Shown: positions 7,048-14,525 of the stretch, piece by piece
Layout: every line of letters starts with the position of its first letter
How positions within the stretch are numbered: the first letter of the stretch is position 1
NCBI GenBank assembly: GCA_947371715.1
Contig: CANBQQ010000009.1
Span: 1-21,661 of the forward strand
Source: Flavipsychrobacter stenotrophus
GTDB taxonomy: Bacteria > Bacteroidota > Bacteroidia > Chitinophagales > Chitinophagaceae
Length of the DNA stretch: 21,661 nucleotides
Direction of reading: 5' to 3'
Program-made: the position numbers and the translations under genes
The notes under the pieces: generated by a model
Told to the model about the DNA's origin: nothing
The model's database searches: none
Seen by the model: only the letters and a program-made list of their open reading frames with translations

Positions 7048-10000
7048 TTAATTTACGATCACTTCATCTACGCCAGTCCCTTCACCTTTTTCTTTTATTT
7101 CCAGTGCTTTCTTACCATACGATATCCTGCAGATCACCACAAACAATACCGGCACAATGAAGATGGCCAGCGAAGTAGCTGCAAGCATACCGCCAAATAC
7201 GGTAAACCCTATCGTACGCCTCGCTACTGCACCTGCCCCTTCAGCAAGCACCAATGGCATAACACCTAGTATAAATGCCAGCGATGTCATGATGATCGGT
7301 CTCAGTCGGAGCCTCACGGCCTCAAGTGTAGACCGTATCAACTCCTCACCCGAGTCTACACGCTCCTTGGCAAACTCTACTATCAATATCGCATTCTTGG
7401 CCGATAGACCTATCAACGTTATCAACCCTATCTGCGCATAAACATTATCTGTAAGGCTTGGCACAAATGTCAGAGTTAGAATAGCTCCGAAAGCGCCCAC
7501 CGGCACGGCAAACAATACAGAGAACGGCACAGACCAACTTTCATACAATGCGGCAAGGAACAGGAACACAAACACTATCGAAAGCATGAAGATGTAGACA
7601 GAAGAATTACCTGCTTTCTCTTCTTCATAACTCAGGCCCGAGAACTCATAGCCATAACCATTGGGTAATGTTTTAGCTGCTACTTTTTTCAGCGCATCTA
7701 ATGCCTGTCCGCTGCTATATCCCTTCTTTGGTGTACCATCTATCTCTGCCGATCTGAATATATTGAAGTGCGATATCAACGGCGCTGTTTCTATTGGCGC
7801 ATACGTCACCAATGTACTCATAGGCAACATCTGTCCGGCTTGGTTCTTCACGTAGTATTTGTCAAGGTCAGTAATGTTCACCCTGTAGTTGGTATCTGCC
7901 TGCACCATCACGTGGAAGTTGCGACTGTACAGGCTAATGTCATTGACATAGAAACTACCCATGTAGGTTTGTATGGCACTGAATACCTCAGATATGGATA
8001 CCCCCATTTTCTTACATTTTTCCCTGTCAACCGTTATATTGTAAGCAGGAGTGTGCGCCCCGTAAAATGTAAATGCACTACCTATTGCAGGGTCTTTCTG
8101 CGCTTCGGCAATAAAATTCTTTACTACCTTTTCAAACACCCTCACGTCGTCCGATGTTTCTCTTTGCTGCAGCTGCATACTGAAGCCCGCTGTCTGGCCA
8201 AGGCCGGGTATAGGCGGTGGAGGCACTACAACCACATTGGCCTGCTTTACACCGGCAGCCGCAATGCGTTTTTTGAGTACGTCTATTATGTTAGGTACCT
8301 GCTCATCGGGGTTGGTACGATCATCCCATGGTCTCAGCTGGCAAAAGATGGTGCCGCTGTTCGATTTGGTAGAGAAGGTAACGACATTAAGCCCGCCAAG
8401 TGCAGCATAGTGCCCTACTCCGGGTGTTTCACCCACAGCCTTCATTACTTTTTGCAATACTTCAAGAGAGCGGGCGGTAGATGATGCTTCAGGCAGTTCA
8501 TAAGTAATGAACATACGGCCCTCATCCTCTGTAGGTATAAAGCCTGTAGGCTTTGCTTTAAATAATAATACGGTTCCCACGCAGATGCACACCAGTATTA
8601 TGATCACCAGTTTCGAAGCTTTGATAGAGTGTTTTACGCCGCTGGTATATTTATCTGAAAACCGATCGAACCAGTTATTGAATTTATAAAACATGCCGTT
8701 GAGTCCGCGGGCTTCTTTATTAACGGTAGATTTCTTGAGCAGCATAATACACAACGCGGGTGTAAGAGACAGGGCCACAAAAGCCGACAGAACCACCGAT
8801 ATTGCTATAGTAACGGCAAACTGCTGGTACAGGCGGCCTACCAGCCCCGGTATAAATCCAACCGGCACAAACACGGCTGCAAGTATCAATGCAATGGCTA
8901 TCACGGGCCCCGATATGTCTTTCATGGCCTGCGTTGTGGCTTCTCTGGCACTCATACCTTTGTGGTCTATGTAATGTTGCACGGCTTCTACTACTACTAT
9001 GGCATCATCTACCACTATACCAATGGCCAGTATAAACCCGAACATGGTAAGCGTGTTGATAGTAAAGCCCAGCGGAATGAAGAATATGAATGTACCTATA
9101 ATAGACACAGGTATAGCTAGTATCGGTATCAACGTCGCTCTCCAGTTTTGCAGGAAGAGGAATACCACTATCGCTACCAGTCCAAGCGCTTCAAGCAAGG
9201 TGAGCACCACCTCGTGCATAGATACCTTTACTACTGTCACAGATTCAAACGGTACACTATAATCTATATCGCCGGGGAATGTCTTCTTCATTTCTGCCAG
9301 CTTAGCGTATACGCCTTCTGCAGTTTCCAGTGCATTGCTGCCCGGTGCCTGGTACACCAGCAGGTAAGATGCACGCTTACCATCCACAAATGAATTACTT
9401 GCGTAGGCAAATTTGCCTAGCTCCACACGTGCTACATCTTTAAGATAGAGCAGCTGACCTGTGCCGGGCACTGTTTTAATGATGATGTTTTCAAAATCCG
9501 TCACCTTATTCAGTCGGCCATTCACCATCAGGCTGTACTCAAATACCTGGGTACTTTGCTGTGGCGGTACGCCTACTGATCCTGCAGCTACCTGCACATT
9601 TTGTTCACTCAGCGCATTGGTCACATCACTTGCAGATAGTCCGTATTCGGCCAGCTTATCAGGCTTCAGCCACACACGCATACTAAAGTCATCGGTGCGG
9701 CTTACAATGTCGCCTACGCCCTTTACGCGTAGCAGTGCATCACGCACAAATATGTTGGTATAGTTATCTACAAATGTTACGTTGTGCGAGCCCTTGGGCG
9801 AGGAGAGTGCTACAAGCATCAACAGGCTCGGATTTCGTTTTCTTACCGTCAGTCCAAGGCGCTTTACTACATCGGGGAGCTGTGGTGTCGCAATGCTCAC
9901 GCGGTTCTGAACGTCAAGCGTTGCTACGTCTATATTAGTGCCTATCCCAAAGATCACATTTACTGTCATGGCGCCATTGCTGGTGCTATTGCTCTGCAGG

Positions 10001-10233
10001 TAGTTCATACCCGGTGTGCCGTTTATCTGTGCCTCTACCGGTATGGCCATTGTCTGCTCAACAGTGAGCGCGTCGGCGCCGGTAAACTGGCCTGTTACCT
10101 GCACTGTAGCCGGCGTTATTTCTGGGTACTGTCCCACCGGCAGGTTCAGGATACATATTGTACCCACCATCAGCAGCACCAGAGAGATGACTATTGCGGT
10201 AACCGGCCTTTTTATAAATACATCAGCTATCAT
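7048..10233 (-). CDS. RND efflux pump permease (AcrB/HAE1 family)
   Basis: This 1061-residue inner-membrane proton/drug antiporter has full family length. It starts MIADVFIKRPV and continues LPVGQYPEITPATVQV, which is typical of the HAE1 group rather than the heavy-metal HME group. The proton-relay aspartates D409 and D410 lie in GIVVDDAIVVVEAV (fourth membrane segment) and the lysine K946 in GLSAKNAILIVEFA (tenth). The large periplasmic loops are about 30-340 and 565-880. The PPPPIPGLGQTAGFSMQLQ stretch (about 671-689) is also HAE1-like. It works as a trimer with the adaptor and TolC-like proteins encoded just upstream. It is the last gene of the operon, 191 bases after the adaptor, and is followed by a terminator. 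The substrate range cannot be read from sequence. Confidence 0.96.
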   Translation of the reverse strand: MIADVFIKRPVTAIVISLVLLMVGTICILNLPVGQYPEITPATVQVTGQFTGADALTVEQTMAIPVEAQINGTPGMNYLQSNSTSNGAMTVNVIFGIGTNIDVATLDVQNRVSIATPQLPDVVKRLGLTVRKRNPSLLMLVALSSPKGSHNVTFVDNYTNIFVRDALLRVKGVGDIVSRTDDFSMRVWLKPDKLAEYGLSASDVTNALSEQNVQVAAGSVGVPPQQSTQVFEYSLMVNGRLNKVTDFENIIIKTVPGTGQLLYLKDVARVELGKFAYASNSFVDGKRASYLLVYQAPGSNALETAEGVYAKLAEMKKTFPGDIDYSVPFESVTVVKVSMHEVVLTLLEALGLVAIVVFLFLQNWRATLIPILAIPVSIIGTFIFFIPLGFTINTLTMFGFILAIGIVVDDAIVVVEAVQHYIDHKGMSAREATTQAMKDISGPVIAIALILAAVFVPVGFIPGLVGRLYQQFAVTIAISVVLSAFVALSLTPALCIMLLKKSTVNKEARGLNGMFYKFNNWFDRFSDKYTSGVKHSIKASKLVIIILVCICVGTVLLFKAKPTGFIPTEDEGRMFITYELPEASSTARSLEVLQKVMKAVGETPGVGHYAALGGLNVVTFSTKSNSGTIFCQLRPWDDRTNPDEQVPNIIDVLKKRIAAAGVKQANVVVVPPPPIPGLGQTAGFSMQLQQRETSDDVRVFEKVVKNFIAEAQKDPAIGSAFTFYGAHTPAYNITVDREKCKKMGVSISEVFSAIQTYMGSFYVNDISLYSRNFHVMVQADTNYRVNITDLDKYYVKNQAGQMLPMSTLVTYAPIETAPLISHFNIFRSAEIDGTPKKGYSSGQALDALKKVAAKTLPNGYGYEFSGLSYEEEKAGNSSVYIFMLSIVFVFLFLAALYESWSVPFSVLFAVPVGAFGAILTLTFVPSLTDNVYAQIGLITLIGLSAKNAILIVEFAKERVDSGEELIRSTLEAVRLRLRPIIMTSLAFILGVMPLVLAEGAGAVARRTIGFTVFGGMLAATSLAIFIVPVLFVVICRISYGKKALEIKEKGEGTGVDEVIVN

Positions 10234-10283
10234 AATCTATTTTCAATTCAAAAAGTTATTCGAGTTTCCCCGCGATCATCATC

Positions 10284-10339
10284 CAATGACAGGAAGCAAA
10301 AGAGGCGTGTCATTGCGAGCCCTTCGCGAAGCAATCTTA
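10284..10339. repeat. GTCATTGCGAG-type intergenic repeat between adaptor and pump genes
   Basis: The stretch GTCATTGCGAGCCCTTCGCG and the adjoining AAGCAATCTTA (10309-10339) resembles a dispersed GTCATTGCGAG...GAAGCAATC element that I remember from many bacterial genomes. An 8-bp inverted repeat CAATGACA/TGTCATTG (10284-10291 with 10308-10315) and an ATTGC/GCAAT pair surround it. It lies in the 191-base gap inside the operon, so the transcript would carry the structure. There is no T-tract, so it is not a standard terminator. Confidence 0.6.
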
Positions 10340-10424
10340 CGTTTGGACGTATTCGTTTTGTATAAACCTTCAAAACAAATGACGGTGAGATCATGTAAAT
10401 GTTACCGCGAGGTGCCCAATTAAA

Positions 10425-11585
10425 TTACGGTTGCTTTATCCGCGACCCGTCATGAAGTTTCTGCACGCCATCTACTATTACGCGGTCGCCTTCGTTCAGT
10501 CCGCTTTTTACTATTATCCTGTCGGCTATTGCAACACCCAGTGTCACTTTTCGCTGTACCGCATGTGGACTTGGTGCTTCTACTTTTTTGATAACAGTGT
10601 CTGTTGCCGACCTTATCACCGTGTCTTTTGCTACGTATACAAAGTACTCGCCCATCTGTTCTACCACTGCCTTATTAGGTATGATCACCTGCATTGCGGT
10701 GTCCTGGTTGCGCACTCTTACTTTGCTGCTCATGCCGGCTATTAGTAAGCCACCCTTATTTGGGAAAGCAATACGCACAGTTATGCTGCCTGTTTGTGCA
10801 TTTACACCGCGGTCTATTAGGCTTATCTGCCCAGTGCCACCGTATAAACTGTTATCTGGCATCAATAAAGTAAATAGTGAATCTGCATTATTTACAGTTT
10901 GTTTTTGCATGCTCACAAAGTGGGGTATCTGCTTCTCATTGATCAGTATATCCACGGCCATAGGATCGTTAGTCGATATGGTATTGAGAATAGTAGAACC
11001 TGCCGATACCGATGCTCCCTGTCTAACCTGCGATATGCCTATTGTGCCATCAAATGGTGCTTTGATAATGGAGTAGTTCAGGTCGGTCTGTGTTTTAACT
11101 ACATCTTGTTTGGCCGCTGCATATTGGTTCTTTGCATTCTGCAATGCGGTCATTGCATGGTCCAGTGTTTGCTTCGCTACCGCATCATGTTCATTAAGGT
11201 AGGTATAACGGTCGGCATCTTTCTGAGCCTGGTCCAGGTTAGATTTGGCTACCATCAATGCCGAATTACTCTGGCTTACCGTTGCCTGGTATTTGCTCAC
11301 ATCTATCTGGTACAGCTTCTGTCCCTTAGTTACATGATCGCCATCTTTAAAGAAGATGCCGGTCACATATCCTTCAGTTTGCGAGCGCAGATCTACCTGG
11401 TTGAGTGCAACCACCGTGCCCGGATACATATCATAGTAAACCGCCTTTTCTGGATGTACTTCATAGATATTTACCGGCACCGGCATGTTAGCGGGATTAG
11501 GTGCATCTGCCTTTTTCTCGCCACAAGCTGCCAACACTGCAATTCCTGCTATAAATATTGTTGTATGTAAAACCGACCTGTTCAT
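10425..11585 (-). CDS. RND efflux periplasmic adaptor lipoprotein (AcrA/MexA-like)
   Basis: This membrane-fusion protein links the RND pump to the outer-membrane channel. I chose the ATG at 11585 because it gives a clean lipoprotein signal, MNRSVLHTTIFIAGIAVLAAC with the lipobox LAAC and Cys21, making 386 residues. The frame is open further up to 11651, but that would add an unlikely leader beginning MWWCLDNNN; an ATG at 11606 is also possible. Domains in order: beta-barrel and lipoyl half (about 40-100, with QTEGYVTGIFFKDGDHVTKGQ), an alpha-helical hairpin (about 100-180, rich in Ala, Gln and Asn heptads), the second lipoyl half (IIKAPFDGTIGISQVRQGASV), then the membrane-proximal domain ending EGDRVIVDGVQKLHDGSRIKQP. 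It lies between the TolC-like gene (118 bases upstream) and the pump gene. Confidence 0.93.
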   Translation of the reverse strand: MNRSVLHTTIFIAGIAVLAACGEKKADAPNPANMPVPVNIYEVHPEKAVYYDMYPGTVVALNQVDLRSQTEGYVTGIFFKDGDHVTKGQKLYQIDVSKYQATVSQSNSALMVAKSNLDQAQKDADRYTYLNEHDAVAKQTLDHAMTALQNAKNQYAAAKQDVVKTQTDLNYSIIKAPFDGTIGISQVRQGASVSAGSTILNTISTNDPMAVDILINEKQIPHFVSMQKQTVNNADSLFTLLMPDNSLYGGTGQISLIDRGVNAQTGSITVRIAFPNKGGLLIAGMSSKVRVRNQDTAMQVIIPNKAVVEQMGEYFVYVAKDTVIRSATDTVIKKVEAPSPHAVQRKVTLGVAIADRIIVKSGLNEGDRVIVDGVQKLHDGSRIKQP

Positions 11586-11646
11586 GTCTTTAATTTCTTT
11601 TATCATTTCGCAATCTTCATTGCAGTTATTATTATCTAAACACCAC

Positions 11647-11688
11647 CACATTGTCGCATTCTATCACATTCTCCCACATTGCCGAATT
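11647..11688. repeat. Short periodic spacer repeat before the adaptor gene
   Basis: The words CACATT, CGCATT, CACATT, CACATT and CGAATT occur every 8-10 bases (plus-strand starts 11647, 11655, 11665, 11675, 11683), filling most of the TolC-to-adaptor gap. Style and position resemble the 5033-5072 repeat: A+T-rich words in phase directly after a stop codon. Confidence 0.5.
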
Positions 11689-11703
11689 GCCTTAATTCAG
11701 CCA

Positions 11704-13068
11704 TTAAGGATTAATATCCCCCATCGCCTTCTCCAGGTTCACCTTACTTTCCAATACCTGGAATAGTGCATTGAGGTAATTGATCTCCGATTCCTGCAGG
11801 TCCGATTCCGCAACGATTACATCCAGATAAGCCTTTATGCCTTCTGAGTATTGCAACTTCACTATGTTGTATACCTCCCGGGCCATGGCCACGTTTTCCG
11901 ACTGCGCCTTCAGATTGTAGAGGTTACTCTTGTAGGCCGCCAGCGATGTCTGGTATTCTGTGTATACAGCCAGTTTCAGATTTACCTCGTCCCAGTCTAT
12001 CCGTTCCTCCTGCAGTTTCGATTTATGTATGTTGTCCAGTCGTTTAAATCCGGTAAACAGAGGTACGCTCAACTGCAGGCCTACATATGAGTTAGGATAT
12101 GCCTGATTGTAGAGGTCAGAAAATTGCTTACTCTGAAACTGGTAGTTATAGTTGTAAAATGCCGACAGGGTAGGGATGAAATTGGTTTTGTAATACGATG
12201 TATTCAGGTGCTGTATCTTCCTCACTAATTGTAGTTGCTGGTATTCTACTCTACGTTCTATGTGCAATACAGCATCGGTGTCAGTATATATTCCCTGCAT
12301 CATTAGTGCCGTATCAAAGTTTACGGTTATCTTTAGTTCCGCAGGGCTGCCCATTAGTCGTTTCAGTGCGGCATACTTTCCTTTTACTTCTTCGCTGGCT
12401 GTCTTCAATTGAGACATAGAGTTGTTCAGTGAAATGGTTGCCTGCTTATAATCTACCTTATCAGCTATGCCGCTCACGTACCTGTGGTAGGCGTCCTGCT
12501 GGTTCTTCCTGAGCCTGGCTGTATCTTCCTTATATACATTAATGCGCTCTACCGATAACAGGATATCGTAAAATGCCTTGCTCACATCGGTTACCAATTG
12601 TATTCTGGTTTCTCTGGTAGTTTCCCTTGCCAGGTCTATGTTGGTATTAGCGGCCTTTGCTGCAAGCAGCACATCATTACTGAACAGATTCCACGTGGCT
12701 GCAATATTTGGGTTCGATGTGTTGGCAACCCCTGTATGTACCGGGGTTGATACCCCATTAATAGGAAGGAATGATGTTGGTAATTGTAACCAGTGTTGCA
12801 GGTTAGCGCCGCCTATTACCTGTGGCAGCCATCCCGATAACGCTATCGATCTGTTAGCGTGTGCTATCTCCTCATCAAGACGACTCTGGTTTACCGCTGG
12901 CTGGTTCTTCAGTGCATAGCTGATGCACTGCTCCAGTGAATAGCTATATGTAGTTGTATCAGTGCTGCCGGGTAGGTGGCGGGTATCATTGGTGCCTTTC
13001 AACTGCGCCCGGGCAATGTTGCAGAGCAGGAATGTCAGTAGAAGAAAAAGTGTTGTTCGGTATAACAT
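11704..13068 (-). CDS. TolC-like outer-membrane efflux protein
   Basis: This 454-residue protein has a signal peptide (MLYRTTLFLLLTFLLCNIARA, cleavage before Q). Two outer-membrane-efflux repeats follow. The first begins SYSLEQCISYALKNQPAVNQSR and the second is visible from about YQQLQLVRKIQHLNTSYYKT. Long Ala/Gln/Leu-rich helices and a NYNYQF...SYVGLQLSVPLFTGFKR barrel strand pair are typical of the family. The C-terminal half has EVYNIVKLQYSEGIKAYLDV, the usual helix near the end of these proteins. It forms a trimeric channel through the outer membrane and periplasm. It is the first gene of the operon, with a TAACTTTG promoter 55 bases upstream. The channel-adaptor-pump order differs from the adaptor-pump-channel order of mexAB-oprM. 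Confidence 0.94.
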   Translation of the reverse strand: MLYRTTLFLLLTFLLCNIARAQLKGTNDTRHLPGSTDTTTYSYSLEQCISYALKNQPAVNQSRLDEEIAHANRSIALSGWLPQVIGGANLQHWLQLPTSFLPINGVSTPVHTGVANTSNPNIAATWNLFSNDVLLAAKAANTNIDLARETTRETRIQLVTDVSKAFYDILLSVERINVYKEDTARLRKNQQDAYHRYVSGIADKVDYKQATISLNNSMSQLKTASEEVKGKYAALKRLMGSPAELKITVNFDTALMMQGIYTDTDAVLHIERRVEYQQLQLVRKIQHLNTSYYKTNFIPTLSAFYNYNYQFQSKQFSDLYNQAYPNSYVGLQLSVPLFTGFKRLDNIHKSKLQEERIDWDEVNLKLAVYTEYQTSLAAYKSNLYNLKAQSENVAMAREVYNIVKLQYSEGIKAYLDVIVAESDLQESEINYLNALFQVLESKVNLEKAMGDINP

Positions 13069-13122
13069 GAGTGAGTATCCGGTTAATTACTGTTTCTATA
13101 CTATCTGCATAAAAACAAGGTG

Positions 13123-13130
13123 CAAAGTTA
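13123..13130 (-). promoter_or_regulatory. TAnnTTTG promoter of the efflux operon (TAACTTTG)
   Basis: This exact match to the Bacteroidota -7 element on the minus strand predicts a start near 13116 and a leader of about 48 bases before the TolC-like ATG. It is the same 8-base word as in front of porT. No clear -33 word or operator palindrome was seen, and no regulator gene is next to the operon. Confidence 0.55.
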
Positions 13131-13439
13131 CCTATACCATCCATATCCGTGTAGGTACTTTTATTGATTTTATTGATGTGGACTGAGGTTCGCCCATTTT
13201 AATATCTATCTGCCACTGTTACAACACTGTATAAAGTTATGCATATTTGCTTTGTATTTATCTTAACAATAATTTGTAGATTTTGTCCTTTGTGCCTGAG
13301 ATCTCGTTAAACTATCGCACGAAAATTTCGTTGGCGTGGCTGTTTGCCATCTATATTGTTGAATATTTTCGGCTCCCGAGCCCACACAATACTGTATTAT
13401 TCACTTATATCTTTTACATTCGCAAGTAAAATTGGGTGA
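13131..13439. other. Divergent intergenic region, A+T-rich
   Basis: About 310 bases between the efflux promoter and the lipoprotein ATG hold no convincing reading frame. The closest promoter-like word for the plus-strand gene is TATCTTTT at 13408-13415, a weak match 25 bases before its start. The short inverted pair GGCTCCCGAGCC (13370-13381) was noted without a T-tract. I see no operator or RNA structure here that I could defend. Confidence 0.4.
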
Positions 13440-14273
13440 ATGAATATCTGCAGTAAACATCTTCTGTTATTCGGTTGTATTTTTATTTTTTCGTGCAAAG
13501 ATGTGCCCACAAAAAATCATGGTCCCATTAAGCTGGGAGACTCATCTACAATTGTAACTGAGTCAGATCCTCAAAAACTTCAGGACCTTGTCACCGACCT
13601 CACTCCGGTGATACCTTCTAATATTCCTCCCGATACTGCTAAAGAAGAACCAAAGGCAGATACGCCTCAGAAAGCCGCAGTTGCAACGGCCCCTCCGCCA
13701 GCCGCTGCACCTATCCCATCCGGACCAGGTTTAAAGGCAGAGTTTAAAGAGGTAACCATCATGTTGCCGGGCCTTGATGCGAAACAAGCCGGTAAACCAA
13801 ATCTTATGAATGCCAATGGTGCTGTCTATACCTGGACAAGTGGTAACATAAATGGTAATGTTATGCGCACAACCGGCAATGTCACTAAGGTCTCGCAGCG
13901 CTACCAGTCAGTAGTGTTGCTGAAAGGCAAAAACGGTAATCTGCCATTAGAAGATCTAAGTGTAACCACACCATGGCAACAGGTCAATGGCGGTAACGGT
14001 GCTTATCCTGTAAGAGGATTGGGTGAAAATGATCTGAAATTCGAGGATGCAGATGCCAGTGATATTCGCAATGCAGTAACCAAGGCGGGCCGTCAACGCC
14101 ACCTGAGCAAGAAGAAGATCGACGAATGGATGACAGTACTTGGCAAGAATGTACGGACTGCTAATCAAAAACCTCTCGTCGTTACCCTTCGCTCAGTTAT
14201 GTGGAAGATTGATGGTAAAGACGAGAAAGGCAAGATCTACTCCAAGCAGATCAGGATCGACGTGCCGATGTAA
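13440..14273 (+). CDS. Unrecognised lipoprotein with proline/alanine-rich linker
   Basis: I do not recognise this 277-residue protein. The N-terminus (MNICSKHLLLFGCIFIFSC) looks like a lipoprotein signal with Cys19 as the likely lipidation site. A low-complexity Pro/Ala/Lys-rich linker covers about 55-95 (PPPAAAPIP). A folded-looking domain of about 180 residues follows (FKEVTIMLPGLDAKQAGKPN to the end), rich in short beta-like segments and ending IRIDVPM. The middle has NANGAVYTWTSGNINGNVM, suggesting a beta-sandwich, but no motif assigns an activity. The protein is probably anchored in the inner or outer membrane, facing the periplasm. Ten T residues follow the stop directly (14274-14283), after only a weak 4-bp stem, so termination there is possible but not clear. 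It is a single gene between the efflux operon and the NHL protein. Confidence 0.8.
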   Translation: MNICSKHLLLFGCIFIFSCKDVPTKNHGPIKLGDSSTIVTESDPQKLQDLVTDLTPVIPSNIPPDTAKEEPKADTPQKAAVATAPPPAAAPIPSGPGLKAEFKEVTIMLPGLDAKQAGKPNLMNANGAVYTWTSGNINGNVMRTTGNVTKVSQRYQSVVLLKGKNGNLPLEDLSVTTPWQQVNGGNGAYPVRGLGENDLKFEDADASDIRNAVTKAGRQRHLSKKKIDEWMTVLGKNVRTANQKPLVVTLRSVMWKIDGKDEKGKIYSKQIRIDVPM

Positions 14274-14525
14274 TTTTTTTTTTCATTTGTCAACAGACAA
14301 CACTTCCATCCAGCAAACACTCAACCGGAACATTCTTGGCGATCACTGGGTTACTTATACTGTTTCTAAAACGATCCGCTAGTAGCAGTATAACTGGCAG
14401 TTGTAGTGAGCATTACGCATTCTGTATGCAATTCTATTGGTGCAGCCCAAGTTTTTGGTATATTTATACGTCTATGTATACAGGTACATCTGTGAAATAG
14501 ATATTAACCGTCAATTACTGCTTCT

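Noticed and set aside
7768..8484. Plus-strand reading frame of 238 codons inside the RND pump gene
   Set aside because: It lies wholly opposite a well-conserved pump sequence, and its translation is rich in Cys, His and Tyr like a shadow frame.
11586..11651. Upstream start of the adaptor gene (MWWCLDNNN)
   Set aside because: It would put a polar segment in front of a clean lipoprotein signal, and its first codons overlap the periodic spacer repeat.
14274..14525. Possible extra gene or RNA between the lipoprotein and NHL genes
   Set aside because: The open frame at 14140-14382 has no start signal of its own and mostly overlaps the lipoprotein gene; no stable hairpin apart from TTGTC/GACAA was seen.
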